Shown: positions 8,674-18,973, numbered from the stretch's first letter. The stretch is 41,002 bases of DNA from Cohnella sp. (GCA_028287445.1 JAQBPQ010000144.1:1-41002); one strand, 5' to 3'. Numbers and translations: made by a program. Notes: generated from the letters alone by a model not told the origin.

Positions 8674-9975
8674 ATGAGTGAAAATCGTCGAATTCGCTTG
8701 GATTCCCGTTCCACAGAAGCATTCGAACGGGCCAAACGCGTCATCCCGGGAGGCGTGAACAGTCCGGTCCGGGCTTTTAAATCGGTCGGAATCACTCCGC
8801 TTGTCATTGAACGGGCCGCAGGATCCCGGATCACCGACATCGACGGGCAAACTTACATCGACTACGTGCTCTCCTGGGGGCCTTTGATTGCCGGTCATGC
8901 CCATCCGGAGGTAGTGGAAGCGATCAAACGGACCGCGGAAAAAGGAACGAGCTTCGGAGCCCCAACCGAGTTGGAAACGGATATGGCGGAACTGGTGTGC
9001 GAGCGGGTGCCGTCCGTTGAAATCGTCCGCATGGTCAATTCCGGAACGGAAGCCACCATGAGCGCGCTTCGTCTGGCACGGGGATACACGAACCGGAGCA
9101 AAATTGTTAAGTTCGAGGGATCCTATCACGGTCATTCCGACAGTCTACTGATTAAAGCAGGATCCGGTGTCGCCACTCTGGGGCTTCCCGACAGCCCGGG
9201 AGTGCCGGAAGCCGTCGCCGCAAATACGATCGCGGTTCCTTACAACGATCTGGAGTCGGTCAAGCTGGCCTTCGAGCGATACGGTGAAGAAATAGCCGCA
9301 GTCATCGTGGAACCCGTTGCCGGAAACATGGGTGTCGTACCGCCGCTGCCGGGTTTTCTGGAAGGACTGCGCGATGTGACCTCTGAATACGGCAGCGTGC
9401 TTATCTTTGATGAAGTGATGACCGGTTTTCGCGTACACATGAACTGTGCGCAGGGATTGTTCAGCGTAATGCCGGATCTCACGTGTCTGGGTAAAGTGAT
9501 CGGCGGCGGCTTGCCCGTAGGCGCTTACGGCGGGAAACGCGAAATCATGGACAAGATCGCGCCGACAGGGCCGATCTATCAGGCAGGAACGCTGTCCGGC
9601 AATCCGCTTGCTATGGCGGCAGGATACACGACGTTAAAGCTGATGACGGATGACAAGTACCGGTTGCTGGAGCACCTTGCGACGCGGTTGCAGACCGGGC
9701 TCGAAGGGAATGCACGCGAATTTGGAGTTCCGATGACGATCAATCGTGTGGGATCCATGATTTGCCCTTTCTTTACGGACAGGCAGGTGGTGAACTACGA
9801 CACGGCGAGAACCGCCAACGGCGAAACGTTTCGCGTCGTGTTCCGCAACCTGCTGGACGGCGGAGTTAATATCGCCCCGTCGCCGTTTGAGGGATGGTTC
9901 GTCTCCACGGCTCACACGGACAACGATATCGACCTGACGATCGATGCTCACCGCGAAGCGTTGCGGCTGCTATAA
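8674..9975 (+). CDS. hemL: Glutamate-1-semialdehyde 2,1-aminomutase
   Basis: PLP enzyme that converts glutamate-1-semialdehyde to 5-aminolevulinate, the second step of the C5 route after HemA. Features: [13 protein letters not shown] near the N-terminus, [27 protein letters not shown] and the PLP lysine in [17 protein letters not shown] (Lys274), then [14 protein letters not shown]. The ORF track uses GTG 8665; that codon lies inside the ribosome site AGGATGTGA, whereas ATG 8674 is 5 nt beyond it, so I choose 8674 (433 aa). It is separated from hemB by an antisense regulator, unlike the contiguous B. subtilis hemAXCDBL. Confidence 0.95.
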   Translation: MSENRRIRLDSRSTEAFERAKRVIPGGVNSPVRAFKSVGITPLVIERAAGSRITDIDGQTYIDYVLSWGPLIAGHAHPEVVEAIKRTAEKGTSFGAPTELETDMAELVCERVPSVEIVRMVNSGTEATMSALRLARGYTNRSKIVKFEGSYHGHSDSLLIKAGSGVATLGLPDSPGVPEAVAANTIAVPYNDLESVKLAFERYGEEIAAVIVEPVAGNMGVVPPLPGFLEGLRDVTSEYGSVLIFDEVMTGFRVHMNCAQGLFSVMPDLTCLGKVIGGGLPVGAYGGKREIMDKIAPTGPIYQAGTLSGNPLAMAAGYTTLKLMTDDKYRLLEHLATRLQTGLEGNAREFGVPMTINRVGSMICPFFTDRQVVNYDTARTANGETFRVVFRNLLDGGVNIAPSPFEGWFVSTAHTDNDIDLTIDAHREALRLL

Positions 9976-9992
9976 CGCACGATTCACTGCGC

Positions 9993-10046
9993 CAAACAAC
10001 CCCGCCGGTATGACGTTCCGGCATCAGGTGGGGTTGTTTGCTTTTT
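9993..10046 (+). terminator. Intrinsic terminator after hemL
   Basis: CAAACAACCCC (9993-10003) pairs with GGGGTTGTTTG (10030-10040), followed by CTTTTT. An inner GCCGG/CCGGC can extend the structure. It separates hemL from spoVID. Confidence 0.8.
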
Positions 10047-10149
10047 GCCTATACGGAGGCATGCCCGAATTTCGGCGGCATATAGATAAATAGGGAGTTG
10101 CCAAGGGCCTGGAACGATCGGGCGCGATGCCGAAAGGAGGACGTAATTC

Positions 10150-11442
10150 GTGACGGATCCGTTAAACGGTTTAAGGTTCGATATTTATGAACGGGTTCAC
10201 TTGCCCGACGATGTAGCCGCCATAGAAGAACTGGAGGAAATAGAACTGGTGCCCCATATGCAGGCTGTGCCCCAGGACGATCAAGTGATGCTGAAGGGGC
10301 ACTTGCTGCTGTCCGGGGTTTATCGGCCGCAGAATTCGCCGGGCGGCACGTCACAATTGGAGCATTGGATTCCGGTGGAGATTACTCTCCCCTTCAACCG
10401 GGTGGAGAGGGTCGAGGATTTAGCGGTCGAGATCGACAATTTCGACGTGGATTTGCTGTCTACCCGCAGTTTGAATGTGACCGGGGTTCTCGCGCTCCGC
10501 GGGCTTCAGGCGACGGCGCCGCAAATACCCGTGTGGCGGGACGACAGTTTTACAGTCGTCCACCAAGCGCCGGCGGCATCGGAAGTTCCGGAAACCCTGG
10601 AAACCCCGGATTCGCCGCGTGCGGGCGGGGGACAAGAAGAGCGGTTGGCGCAGATGCCGGAACCGGAAGCCATAGCGGCACCAGCCGTGGCAATGGAGAA
10701 CGAGCGGCAACTGGAAAGTTCGTCCGAATTGTCGACTTCCGAGTATTCCCCTCCCTACTATCCGAGCTCCCTGGGGCGGGAAGCCGGCGTTTGGCCGAAC
10801 GCTTACCCGGAACCGGAACCTTCCGTCGAATCGGCCCCGCAGCCGGAGTTCGACCTGGAACAATGGATCCGTTCGCAGGAAGCGGAGTCCGCGTCCTTGT
10901 ACGAACCGGATGAGGAGTCGCAGTACGATTCCTATGCGGTGAACAGAGTGCCGGAATCATCCGGTTGGGGAGATTTGTCATCAAGCAGACCGGAATCCGA
11001 GATTTCGGTTCCAGAGGTGTACACACCCGTTCCGGAAGAGAAACCGGAGATGAAAGTGGCCTTGGGCGGCAAGCCATTGGAAACACCTGTCTTTCCCTTC
11101 TCCGGTGTAGGACTGCTGTCGCAGCTCGGAGACAAGGGCGCCGCCCGGGAAGCTGAGCTGCAGGCCCTGCGTTCGGCTCAAGCCGAGGCCGAGGAGGCCG
11201 AAGCTGCGGAGAACAAACAAGCCCGTTCATCCACGGGTGATGAACTCGAATGGACGCGGCTGTTTCTGACCAAAGGCACGGAGATCCAGGCGTTCCGCAA
11301 GGTGAAGTTATGCATCGTCCAAAGAGAAGATACGTTAGACGTGATCGCCGCCCGTTACCATGTCCAAACACGGGAACTGCAATTATATAACCGGCTCAGC
11401 GATCCGTATTTATCGGCAGGGCAAGTGTTGTATATACCTTGA
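10150..11442 (+). CDS. spoVID: Stage VI sporulation protein D, LysM-containing coat morphogenetic protein
   Basis: 430 aa. The N-terminal ~120 residues (LRFDIYERVHLP, LKGHLLLSGVYRP, LEHWIPVEITLPFNRV) form the SpoVID-specific domain. A long acidic, Pro/Ser/Glu-rich middle region follows, and a C-terminal LysM domain (CIVQREDTLDVIAARYHVQTRELQLYN) closes the protein. In B. subtilis SpoVID sits on the forespore surface and is needed for coat encasement, working with SpoIVA and SafA. Position after hemL matches B. subtilis. GTG start with AAAGGAGG 9 nt upstream. Mother-cell (sigmaE) control is expected, but I could not define a convincing promoter. The middle region is low complexity and probably disordered. 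Confidence 0.9.
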   Translation: MTDPLNGLRFDIYERVHLPDDVAAIEELEEIELVPHMQAVPQDDQVMLKGHLLLSGVYRPQNSPGGTSQLEHWIPVEITLPFNRVERVEDLAVEIDNFDVDLLSTRSLNVTGVLALRGLQATAPQIPVWRDDSFTVVHQAPAASEVPETLETPDSPRAGGGQEERLAQMPEPEAIAAPAVAMENERQLESSSELSTSEYSPPYYPSSLGREAGVWPNAYPEPEPSVESAPQPEFDLEQWIRSQEAESASLYEPDEESQYDSYAVNRVPESSGWGDLSSSRPESEISVPEVYTPVPEEKPEMKVALGGKPLETPVFPFSGVGLLSQLGDKGAAREAELQALRSAQAEAEEAEAAENKQARSSTGDELEWTRLFLTKGTEIQAFRKVKLCIVQREDTLDVIAARYHVQTRELQLYNRLSDPYLSAGQVLYIP

Positions 11443-11454
11443 TCAACAACAGGC

Positions 11455-11484
11455 CGTCCCGTCCGGGACGGTCGTTTCTTCTAT
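11455..11484 (+). terminator. Intrinsic terminator after spoVID
   Basis: CCGTCCC / GGGACGG stem with a 4-nt loop GTCC, followed by a T-rich stretch (TCGTTTCTTCT). It lies 13 nt after the stop. Confidence 0.7.
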
Positions 11485-11552
11485 TTGGGAAACCCAAAAG
11501 TAAGGAATATGTACGGAGGCAGTTGTCACATTAAGCGGTCGGTTATGCCTTA

Positions 11553-11581
11553 TTGACTCTCGATGGCGAGCCGGGTAAAAT
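11553..11581 (+). promoter_or_regulatory. sigmaA promoter of the valS T-box leader
   Basis: TTGACT at 11553-11558 and TAAAAT at 11576-11581 with an exact 17-bp spacer. Start site expected near 11588, giving a leader of about 300 nt. Confidence 0.8.
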
Positions 11582-11587
11582 AGGGTA

Positions 11588-11860
11588 GAAAGACGCGGAA
11601 AGGGAATTGTACGCGATTCACCCCTTCAGAGAGCGGAACCGCCGCATTGCCGGCGCTGTGAGGTGCCGCAGGCGGAAGGACGCGACAAGTCGCCCTGGAG
11701 TTTCTCGTTTGAGCCGGGGCGGAAGAGCCTGGGGTAGAACGAGACGGGTTGCAGCCGTTACCCTGCGCTAAGTGCCGTACGGTCATGCGTGTTAGCCGAA
11801 CGGAACGAAGGTGGTACCACGGAAGTTCAACCTTTCGTCCTTTGCGACGGGAGGTTTTTG
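11588..11860 (+). promoter_or_regulatory. T-box riboswitch (tRNA-Val responsive) upstream of valS
   Basis: Contains the near-invariant T-box AAGGTGGTACCACGG (11808-11822), whose bulge pairs with the uncharged tRNA 3' end. The GAGAG-type motif of Stem I is at CAGAGAGCGG. The likely specifier codon is GTC (Val) at 11689-11691 in ACAAGTCGCCCTGGAG, matching the downstream valyl-tRNA synthetase. Uncharged tRNA-Val should stabilise the antiterminator and allow read-through into valS. The specifier assignment is by alignment to the typical position and is less certain than the T-box itself. Confidence 0.88.
11830..11860 (+). terminator. Regulated terminator of the valS T-box
   Basis: ACCTTTCGTC pairs with GACGGGAGGT (two G-U pairs), then TTTTT. 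The 5' arm lies just after the T-box sequence, so antiterminator and terminator are mutually exclusive. Confidence 0.85.
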
Positions 11861-11886
11861 TATTTTATAAGGAGGTTGTCGCTCAC

Positions 11887-14556
11887 TTGTCCGAATCACA
11901 AGAACGGCTCCAGTCCGAAATGCCGACGACATACGATCCGACGGTTGCGGAGCGCAAATGGTACGACACATGGATCCGTGAAGGCTTTTTTCAAGCCGGA
12001 CGCCGGCCGGATGCCCCCAAATATTCGATCGTGATTCCCCCGCCGAACGTGACCGGCATGCTGCACATCGGCCATGCACTTGATTTTACGCTGCAGGATA
12101 TTCTGGTCCGCTTCAAGCGGATGCAGGGATTCGATGCGCTCTGGCTACCCGGCACCGACCATGCGGGTATTGCCACGCAGACAAAGGTCGAGCAGAAGCT
12201 TCGGGAGGAAGGCAAAACCCGATTTGATCTTGGCCGGGAAGCATTCCTTGAAAAAGTGTGGGAATGGAAAGAACACTATGCCGGTACAATCCACAGCCAA
12301 TGGGCCAAAATGGGACTCAGCCTGGATTATTCCCGCGAACGTTTCACGCTGGACGAAGGTTTGTCCCAAGCCGTCCGTGAGGTTTTCGTGCGCCTGTACG
12401 ACAAGGGCCTCATCTATCGGGGCAAACGGATCATCAACTGGGATCCCGCAGCGCGTACGGCTCTTTCCGACATTGAAGTCGAATATAAAGAAGTGAACGG
12501 GCACCTGTATCACCTGCAATATCCGTTAGTGGATGGAAGCGGCCATCTTACCGTGGCGACGACAAGACCCGAAACGATGCTCGGCGACACCGCGGTTGCC
12601 GTACATCCGGATGATCCGCGCTATAAGCATATGATAGGCAAGATGCTGCGCCTTCCCATTGTGAACCGGGAAATCCCGATCATTGCCGATGAATACGTAG
12701 ACAAAGAATTCGGCAGCGGTGCGGTGAAGATTACGCCCGCCCACGACCCGAATGACTTTGAAGTCGGCACGCGACACGATTTGCCGCAAATCACCGTAAT
12801 GGATGAAGGCGGTCAGATGAACGCCAATGCCGGTCCTTACCAGGGCATGGACCGTTCGGATTGCCGCAAGGCGATCGTGAAAGAACTTCAGGACAGCGGC
12901 GTCTGCGTCAAAATCGAAGATCACGTACATCAAGTGGGCCACAGCGAGCGTTCCGGCGCCGTTGTAGAACCATACTTATCGACCCAGTGGTTCGTGGCCA
13001 TGAAACCTCTGGCTGAACGTGCGATAGAATCGCAAAAAGCGGGCCAAGGGGTCAACTTCGTTCCGGATCGATTCGAGAAAGTTTATTTGCAGTGGATCGA
13101 AAATGTCCGGGATTGGTGCATTTCCCGTCAGCTTTGGTGGGGGCATCGCATTCCGGCCTGGTATTGCCAAACTTGCGGGGAAACCCACGTTTCACATGAC
13201 GATTTGGCCGTATGCCCGGCATGCGGAGGCAGCTCCCTGAAACAAGACGAGGACGTTCTCGATACTTGGTTCAGCTCTGCACTGTGGCCGTTTTCTACTT
13301 TGGGTTGGCCGAACGAGACCGAAGATCTGAAAAAGTATTATCCGGTCGACGTGTTGGTGACGGGTTACGACATCGTATATTTCTGGGTGGCCCGGATGAT
13401 TTTCACCGCGCTTGAATTTACCGGCCGGGTTCCTTTCCGGGATGTACTGATGCACGGTCTCGTACGTGACGCCGAAGGCCGCAAAATGTCCAAATCGCTG
13501 GGCAACGGGGTAGACCCGCTGGAAGTCATCGCGGAATACGGCGCCGATGCGATGCGTTATATGATTTCTACCGGCAGCACCCCAGGACAAGATCTGCGAT
13601 TCCGCTTGGAGAAAGTGGAACAAGCCCGCAATTTCGCCAACAAAATATGGAACGCCTCCCGTTTTGCACTGATGAATCTGGAGGGTTTCCGGCATGAGGA
13701 TATCGATTTGTCGGGCGCTCTGTCGACAGCCGATCGCTGGATTTTGCACCGCTTCCATGAGACCGCGCGGGAAATCACGCGCCTCATGGAAAGCTACGAT
13801 TTCGGAGAAACGGGCCGTTTGCTGTACAACTTCATTTGGGACGACTTGTGCGACTGGTACATTGAATTTGCCAAGCTTAGTCTCTATGGCACGGACGATC
13901 ATGCCAAGCGAAGCACGCAATCGGTACTCTCTTATATACTGGATCGCACGCTGCGTCTGCTTCACCCGTTCATGCCGTATTTGACGGAGGAAATTTGGCA
14001 GCATCTACCGCATGAGCCGGGCGAAACGATAACACTCGCCGCATGGCCGGCTTACGACGCGGCCTTCGAGGCGGGGGACGCCGTGAAGGAGATGGAGCTG
14101 CTCATGGACGCGATCCGGGCGGTGCGCAATATCCGAGCCGAAATGAACGTGTCGCCGGGCAAGAAGATCGAATTGCTGGTGAAGCCGACGGGAACGGCGG
14201 AAGAAGCCATTCTGCGCCATAATGAGGAGTATGTCCGCCGCTTCTGCAATACGTCTGCTCTGACGCTGGATGCGCAGCTCTCTCCTCCGGACAAGGCCAT
14301 GACCGCGATCTTGACGGGTGCCGAGCTGTACCTGCCGCTCGCCGGCCTCATCGATATCGGACAGGAAATCGCCCGTCTTGAGAAAGAACTGTCGAACCTG
14401 CAAGCGGAAGTGGAACGCGTCGAGAAGAAGCTCGCCAACGAAGGCTATATCGCCAAAGCGCCTGCCCATGTCGTGGAACAAGAGCGGGCCAAAGGCGAAG
14501 ATTACCGGGACAAGCGCGACAAAATGATGTCCCGGATCGCCGAGCTTCGCGGATAA
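11887..14556 (+). CDS. valS: Valyl-tRNA synthetase
   Basis: Class I aminoacyl-tRNA synthetase charging tRNA-Val. HIGH signature at residues 60-63 ([15 protein letters not shown]), KMSKS at 533-537 ([11 protein letters not shown]), a CP1 editing domain ([17 protein letters not shown]), an anticodon-binding helical domain and a C-terminal coiled coil ([22 protein letters not shown]). The ORF track starts at 11749 inside the T-box leader. AAGGAGG at 11869-11875 points to TTG 11887 ([18 protein letters not shown], 889 aa); ATG 11920 is a weaker alternative. Expression is controlled by the T-box riboswitch. B. subtilis has ysxE between spoVID and valS; none is here. Confidence 0.96.
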   Translation: MSESQERLQSEMPTTYDPTVAERKWYDTWIREGFFQAGRRPDAPKYSIVIPPPNVTGMLHIGHALDFTLQDILVRFKRMQGFDALWLPGTDHAGIATQTKVEQKLREEGKTRFDLGREAFLEKVWEWKEHYAGTIHSQWAKMGLSLDYSRERFTLDEGLSQAVREVFVRLYDKGLIYRGKRIINWDPAARTALSDIEVEYKEVNGHLYHLQYPLVDGSGHLTVATTRPETMLGDTAVAVHPDDPRYKHMIGKMLRLPIVNREIPIIADEYVDKEFGSGAVKITPAHDPNDFEVGTRHDLPQITVMDEGGQMNANAGPYQGMDRSDCRKAIVKELQDSGVCVKIEDHVHQVGHSERSGAVVEPYLSTQWFVAMKPLAERAIESQKAGQGVNFVPDRFEKVYLQWIENVRDWCISRQLWWGHRIPAWYCQTCGETHVSHDDLAVCPACGGSSLKQDEDVLDTWFSSALWPFSTLGWPNETEDLKKYYPVDVLVTGYDIVYFWVARMIFTALEFTGRVPFRDVLMHGLVRDAEGRKMSKSLGNGVDPLEVIAEYGADAMRYMISTGSTPGQDLRFRLEKVEQARNFANKIWNASRFALMNLEGFRHEDIDLSGALSTADRWILHRFHETAREITRLMESYDFGETGRLLYNFIWDDLCDWYIEFAKLSLYGTDDHAKRSTQSVLSYILDRTLRLLHPFMPYLTEEIWQHLPHEPGETITLAAWPAYDAAFEAGDAVKEMELLMDAIRAVRNIRAEMNVSPGKKIELLVKPTGTAEEAILRHNEEYVRRFCNTSALTLDAQLSPPDKAMTAILTGAELYLPLAGLIDIGQEIARLEKELSNLQAEVERVEKKLANEGYIAKAPAHVVEQERAKGEDYRDKRDKMMSRIAELRG

Positions 14557-14572
14557 TGGAGGAATGGGCGGC

Positions 14573-15961
14573 ATGAGCGAATACGATACGAAAACGACAG
14601 TGACCGGGCCGTTTCGGACGGCCGGGGAAGCGACAGCATGGATCACCGGCCTAACCCCCTTCGGTATCCGCCCCGGCATGGAGCGGATCGAACGGCTGAT
14701 GGAGCGATTCAATCATCCGCATCGGCGGTTAAAATTCATACATGTGGCGGGCACCAACGGTAAGGGTTCGGTATGCGCCTATCTAACCAGCGTGCTGAGA
14801 CAGAGCGGTTATGACGTGGGAACGTTCACGTCTCCTTATTTGACTTCGTATGCGAATCGTCTGCAATATAACGGCCAAGACATTGACGGCGACACGCTGC
14901 TCCATCTGGCCAACCGGTTGAAACCCGCAGCGGATGCAATGGCGGGCAGCGAGCCTGGGTATCCAACGATGTTCGAGGTCACCACAGCGCTCGCTATCCT
15001 CTACTACGGCACTGTTGTATACCCGGACTATGTCGTGTGGGAGACGGGTCTCGGGGGCCGGCTTGATGTGACGAACATCGTCAACCCTGTCGTCAGCGTC
15101 ATTACCAATATAGGACACGACCATATGGATGTGCTGGGGCCGACATTGGCCGAGATAGCGAAGGAGAAAGCCGGCATCATCAAGCCGGGAGTGCCGGTCG
15201 TCACTGCGGAAACCAATCCGGAAATCGTCTCGATCTTTCGGGAGACGGCGGAGGCGAATCGTTCCACGCTGTACCTGCCCGGGGAGAGATACGGTTTTGA
15301 ACCGTTATCCGTGGCCGAGGACGAACAAAGCTTTTCGTTTTCCGGACCTTACCGGGATATTTCGTCGCTGACGATTACACTAAACGGAGCCCATCAACGA
15401 ACCAACGCCGCCACGGCGGTCATGACGCTGGAAGTGCTCCGCCAATATTATGCGCTGATCGTGGAAGACGAAGATTTGGCTGAGGGGCTGCGGCGCGCTT
15501 CTTGGCCGGGAAGGCTGGAGATGGTGTCGCGAAGCCCGCGTATTTTGATTGACGGAGCGCACAATCCCGAAGGGATGGCGGCGCTCGCGGCGGCTTTGCG
15601 TGATATTTACAGCTTTGACCGGCTCAACGTCGTCTTGGCGATGATGCCGAATAAGAATCACGAACATTCCCTGCGGCATATACTACCCTTGGTAGATACG
15701 CTCGTTATTACGGAACCTGATTTTCATAAAAAAATGAAGGCCGAAGACCTGGCCGCTGTCGCAGAACGGCTGCAGGAGGAAATCGGCCGCCCCCGCGAAA
15801 TCGCGGTGGAACCGGATTGGCGCCGCGCGGTGGCGCGGTTGCTTGAGACCGAAGGCGCCTCGTCCGAACGGACGTTGAACCTCGTCACCGGCACGTTATA
15901 CCTGATTGCCGACATCCGCTCGTGGCTGCTCCATGGAAAGAATTCAGAAAAAGGGTGGTGA
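14573..15961 (+). CDS. folC: Dihydrofolate synthase / folylpolyglutamate synthase
   Basis: Adds glutamate to dihydropteroate and to reduced folates. Mur-ligase fold with the ATP loop [14 protein letters not shown] (GTNGKGS at residues 60-66), [12 protein letters not shown], the [29 protein letters not shown], and [11 protein letters not shown] in the C-terminal domain. Of two in-frame ATGs, the one at 14564 lies on top of the ribosome site; TGGAGG is about 10 nt before ATG 14573, which I prefer (462 aa). Lies 16 nt after valS, as in B. subtilis, so the T-box may influence it too. Its stop is 7 nt before the murC start. Confidence 0.95.
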   Translation: MSEYDTKTTVTGPFRTAGEATAWITGLTPFGIRPGMERIERLMERFNHPHRRLKFIHVAGTNGKGSVCAYLTSVLRQSGYDVGTFTSPYLTSYANRLQYNGQDIDGDTLLHLANRLKPAADAMAGSEPGYPTMFEVTTALAILYYGTVVYPDYVVWETGLGGRLDVTNIVNPVVSVITNIGHDHMDVLGPTLAEIAKEKAGIIKPGVPVVTAETNPEIVSIFRETAEANRSTLYLPGERYGFEPLSVAEDEQSFSFSGPYRDISSLTITLNGAHQRTNAATAVMTLEVLRQYYALIVEDEDLAEGLRRASWPGRLEMVSRSPRILIDGAHNPEGMAALAAALRDIYSFDRLNVVLAMMPNKNHEHSLRHILPLVDTLVITEPDFHKKMKAEDLAAVAERLQEEIGRPREIAVEPDWRRAVARLLETEGASSERTLNLVTGTLYLIADIRSWLLHGKNSEKGW

Positions 15962-15968
15962 AGCGTCG

Positions 15969-17357
15969 TTGGGAACGGCAGAACATGTGCATTTTATCGG
16001 CATCGGGGGATACGGCATGAGCGCCATCGCCCGCGTGATGCTGGAGCTGGGATATGAAGTGTCCGGCTCCGATGTCGTCAGACAGGAATTGACCGACAAA
16101 CTGGCCGCCATAGGCGCTCGTATTAGTATCGGGCATGACCCGGAGCATGTCAGGGGAGCCGACCTGGTCGTCTACTCCACCGCGCTGCCCAAAGACAATG
16201 TCGAGCGGCAGGCTGCGGAACAACTCCATATTCCGACCCTGCACCGCTCTCAAATGCTGGCGCGGCTGTTAAACGCCAGAACCGGCGTCGCCGTGGCGGG
16301 CGCACACGGGAAGACGACGACGTCTTCGATGATCGCGCTTGTCTTGGAGACTTGCGGTTTAGATCCGACCTATATCATCGGCGGAGAAATTGTAAATGTC
16401 GGCACGAACGCCAAAGCCGGCAAAGGCGATATCGTTGTGGCCGAAGCGGACGAGAGCGACGGTTCGTTCCTCCAGTACACACCTGCCATTGCGGTCGTAA
16501 CCAATATCGAAGCGGATCATCTCGAGAATTATGAAGGTGATTTCGGAAAGTTGATGGAGGCGTACGTCTCTTATTTGCGGAATGTGCGACCGAACGGAAT
16601 CGCCGTTGTGTGCACCGATGATGAGAACGTGCGCACCATCATTCCGAAAGTAAGCGATGTGACGAATCTTGTGACCTACGCCATCGATCGGGACGCGGAT
16701 TACACCGCATCCGAAATCCTTTTGGGCGATCGTTGCGCCACCTTTACGGTGCGACGCGGCAACCAGACACTCGGCGACGTAACTTTGTCGGTGCCTGGGC
16801 TTCATAACGTATATAACGCGATGGCTACCATCATTGTTTGCCTCGAGGCCGGTGCGCCCTTCGAGGGGATCGCGGCGGCGATACGGGATTTCCGCGGAGC
16901 CAAACGGCGGTTCCAAGTGCTCGGAGAAGTGAGGGACATGCTGGTCATCGACGATTACGCTCATCACCCGACCGAAATCCAGGCCACCATCCAAGCGGCG
17001 AAAGCCACAGGCAAACGGATCATCGCCGTCTTTCAGCCTCAGCGTTACACGCGAACCTTCTTTTTGTTGGACGCATTCAGCAGAGCGTTCGCAGACGCCG
17101 ACGAGGTGATCATTACCGACATCTATTCACCGGCCGGCGAGCAGCGGATCGAAGGTGTCCATTCCCAGCGGCTGGTAGAGCTCATTGCGGGAAACAGCAA
17201 TCCGAACGTATCCTACGTGCCGACAAAGGAAGAAGTGCGGGACTTGCTCGCGGAGCGCATCGCTCCAGGAGATCTCGTGCTCACAATGGGAGCCGGCGAC
17301 ATCTGGAAAGCGGCGGACAGCCTGGTAACCATTTTGCGGGAGCGGGAAGGGGCGTAA
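15969..17357 (+). CDS. murC: UDP-N-acetylmuramate--L-alanine ligase
   Basis: Cytoplasmic enzyme adding L-Ala to UDP-MurNAc in peptidoglycan synthesis. N-terminal Rossmann [22 protein letters not shown] loop [13 protein letters not shown] (Lys115), [22 protein letters not shown], and the C-terminal [10 protein letters not shown]. The track starts at 15906 within folC; GGTGGTGA lies about 7 nt before TTG 15969, giving [11 protein letters not shown] (462 aa), the normal MurC N-terminus. It follows folC directly; in B. subtilis murC is elsewhere, so this linkage is a lineage arrangement. Ends with a strong terminator. Confidence 0.95.
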   Translation: MGTAEHVHFIGIGGYGMSAIARVMLELGYEVSGSDVVRQELTDKLAAIGARISIGHDPEHVRGADLVVYSTALPKDNVERQAAEQLHIPTLHRSQMLARLLNARTGVAVAGAHGKTTTSSMIALVLETCGLDPTYIIGGEIVNVGTNAKAGKGDIVVAEADESDGSFLQYTPAIAVVTNIEADHLENYEGDFGKLMEAYVSYLRNVRPNGIAVVCTDDENVRTIIPKVSDVTNLVTYAIDRDADYTASEILLGDRCATFTVRRGNQTLGDVTLSVPGLHNVYNAMATIIVCLEAGAPFEGIAAAIRDFRGAKRRFQVLGEVRDMLVIDDYAHHPTEIQATIQAAKATGKRIIAVFQPQRYTRTFFLLDAFSRAFADADEVIITDIYSPAGEQRIEGVHSQRLVELIAGNSNPNVSYVPTKEEVRDLLAERIAPGDLVLTMGAGDIWKAADSLVTILREREGA

Positions 17358-17378
17358 CCCAATAATATGGACTTAAGA

Positions 17379-17416
17379 AACCTTCAGCTCCGTTAATTTT
17401 GGAGCTGGAGGTTTTT
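17379..17416 (+). terminator. Intrinsic terminator after murC
   Basis: AACCTTCAGCTCC pairs with GGAGCTGGAGGTT (one mismatch/wobble position), loop of 9 nt, then TTTTT. The first of two tandem repeat elements begins four bases later. Confidence 0.85.
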
Positions 17417-17420
17417 GTCC

Positions 17421-17520
17421 ATCATTCGGGATTTATAAGTTTGCACCGCTCATCTCTGAATGATCTCCGACATCAACGTTTACCACCGCGATGAGGACGG
17501 CGATAGTCCGTTTATGCTTG
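17421..17520 (+). repeat. Structured intergenic repeat element, copy 2
   Basis: Divergent copy. Outer stem ATCATTC / GAATGAT with inner GGGAT / ATCTC replaces the stem bases of copy 1 while keeping pairing. The loop TATAAGTTTGCACC, the link CTCCGACAT, GAGGACGGCGA and the 3' end CCGTTTATGCTTG are conserved. Hairpin 2 has one mismatch. Followed immediately by copy 3. Confidence 0.8.
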
Positions 17521-17521
17521 G

Positions 17522-17621
17522 CTATTCAGAATTTATAAGTTTCACTCTTATCTATTTCTGAATATCCTCCGATAAAAACGGGTCCGCACTCTTGAAAGGA
17601 TGGCGAAGCCGTTTTTACTTG
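17522..17621 (+). repeat. Structured intergenic repeat element, copy 3
   Basis: Tandem with copy 2. Hairpin 1 stem TATTCAGAA / TTCTGAATA plus ATAAG / CTTAT; loop context TTATAAGTTTCACT. The link reads CTCCGATAA. Hairpin 2 pairs TAAAAACGG with CCGTTTTTA, a paired change relative to ATAAACG / CGTTTAT of copy 1. Ends GTTTTTACTTG. Confidence 0.82.
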
Positions 17622-17643
17622 GTGTAAAGGATCATATTTGTCT

Positions 17644-17692
17644 TGTCTCTCTCATATTCTAATTACTAGAGATGAGAGCAAGGGAGAGACAC
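17644..17692 (+). promoter_or_regulatory. Inverted repeat in the spoIIB 5' region that can cover its RBS
   Basis: TGTCTCTC (17644-17651) is complementary to GAGAGACA (17684-17691), and TCAT/ATGA or CTCTCAT/ATGAGAG can pair inside. The 3' arm overlaps the ribosome site AGGGAG of the gene starting at 17695. No known regulator site is recognised; it may simply lower translation. Confidence 0.4.
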
Positions 17693-17694
17693 AT

Positions 17695-18900
17695 ATGCAG
17701 CCGAAAGCGAGAATGACGTTCCGGTTTGATCCGCCCCAACCGGCGTCCCGTCCGCAAAGCGCAGGATCACTGGCCGGCCGACTACCGGAACGGCCTGCGG
17801 AAGCCGTCGATGGCCGGCCGATGGCGGGCACAATTCCTCCTCGGGACGAACCCGCGCAGGACCAAACCCTCTACCATACGGAAGGGCCTTTGCGGGATGA
17901 CCTTTACGTGTTGGAAGAAATGATCCGCCGTGCCGATCCGATCCGTGTACCGGTTACCGTTGCCGCGACAACGGTAACCGATTTACCGAATTGGAGTCCG
18001 GAAGAGGACGTCCAGCATCGGGCCGGATGGATCTCCGGGGCATTGACTCGGAGCGAGGGGCCGTCCTGGTGGCGCGTGTTTGCTTCTGTCGCAGGCGCTG
18101 TAGCTACCGGAGCTTTGTTCGGTTATCTGGTTCTCACGCTGTTTACGGGAGAGTCCCCCTTTCCGATTCCGCCTGCCTCCGGTACGGACGCGCACGCTAA
18201 AGCGTCGGCCGAACCAGGCGTGGTGAGCTCTCAAGTGCAAGGCACGATTCCGTCGGGAAATTCGGGAGCAGGAAGCGCGGGCCAAATCACCGCTTCTTCC
18301 ATGTACCTTCTCCAGTACGGTGTTTTCCGTTCGCAGGAAACCATGAACGCGGCGCTGGATGTACTGAAAGGCAAAGGATTGCCCTCCGCAGTCGACCGGG
18401 CAGACGGTTACCGGATCTATGTGGGCGCGACCGATTCCAGCGCGGAAGCGTTGCGTCTGGTCGGGCAACTGGCCGGACTTGAAGTATATGTGAAATCAAG
18501 TGTCGGCGACGCCATCCGTGCAAGCGCGGCTCAAGGCGGGGAGGAGTTGGCCGCATTCGTGCAGCAGAGCGCGGAATTGACCCGGAAGCTGTCCGGTCTT
18601 TCCGTAAGCGCCCTGCAGGATGAACTTCCACAGCCGATGGATCCTTCGGCGCTCTCCTCGCTTAGGGAAACGTACCGGCTTTGGCTTGAAGCGGTGCCGG
18701 GGGCTGCCCGCCTGACAGGAACCGCCCAAGAGGCTGCAAAGTCAATCGAACAAAGCTTAAAAGCGGCGATGGTTTCGGTCGACGACTATAGCCGCAAAAA
18801 TTCGCGGTTCCATTTATGGAGCATCCAATCGGATGTCATGAATGCGATTTTGGGCGACCGGGGGCTTAGGTCCACTTTGCAAAACGATAACAAAAAATAA
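17695..18900 (+). CDS. spoIIB: Stage II sporulation protein B-like, SPOR-domain membrane protein
   Basis: 401 aa: a cytoplasmic proline-rich N-terminus with FRFDPP near the start, one transmembrane segment at about 128-150 (VFASVAGAVATGALFGYLVLTLF), then an extracytoplasmic part with a SPOR domain at about 201-275 (YLLQYGVFRSQETMNAALDVL, ADGYRIYVGATDS). SPOR domains bind denuded septal peptidoglycan; in B. subtilis SpoIIB helps localise the engulfment machinery at the sporulation septum. Position just upstream of maf-radC-mreB matches spoIIB. ATG 17695 follows AGGGAG; the longer track start lies in the repeat-rich upstream. Sequence outside the SPOR domain is not conserved enough for certainty. 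Confidence 0.8.
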   Translation: MQPKARMTFRFDPPQPASRPQSAGSLAGRLPERPAEAVDGRPMAGTIPPRDEPAQDQTLYHTEGPLRDDLYVLEEMIRRADPIRVPVTVAATTVTDLPNWSPEEDVQHRAGWISGALTRSEGPSWWRVFASVAGAVATGALFGYLVLTLFTGESPFPIPPASGTDAHAKASAEPGVVSSQVQGTIPSGNSGAGSAGQITASSMYLLQYGVFRSQETMNAALDVLKGKGLPSAVDRADGYRIYVGATDSSAEALRLVGQLAGLEVYVKSSVGDAIRASAAQGGEELAAFVQQSAELTRKLSGLSVSALQDELPQPMDPSALSSLRETYRLWLEAVPGAARLTGTAQEAAKSIEQSLKAAMVSVDDYSRKNSRFHLWSIQSDVMNAILGDRGLRSTLQNDNKK

Positions 18901-18943
18901 ATGTTTTTTCAGAAATAGGGACGGCTATAAGGACTTTCGGCCT

Positions 18944-18973
18944 AAACAGCCCCATAAGATGGAGCTGTTTTTT
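18944..18973 (+). terminator. Intrinsic terminator after spoIIB
   Basis: AAACAGC-c-CCAT-aag-ATGG-a-GCTGTTT hairpin ending in a run of six T. Confidence 0.8.

Noticed and set aside
10079-10110. CATATAGATAA as a sigmaE -10 for spoVID
   Set aside because: No matching -35 ATA-type element at the expected 13-15 bp, so not called.
10365-11371. Long overlapping ORFs on both strands within spoVID
   Set aside because: Shadow frames of the low-complexity GC-rich middle region of SpoVID; arginine/proline-rich without recognisable domains.
11749-11886. Upstream extension of valS proposed by the ORF track
   Set aside because: It would begin inside the T-box leader and be translated through the terminator hairpin; a good AGGAGG site precedes TTG 11887.
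13192-14004. 270-codon minus-strand ORF inside valS
   Set aside because: Antisense shadow of a conserved synthetase; no independent signals.
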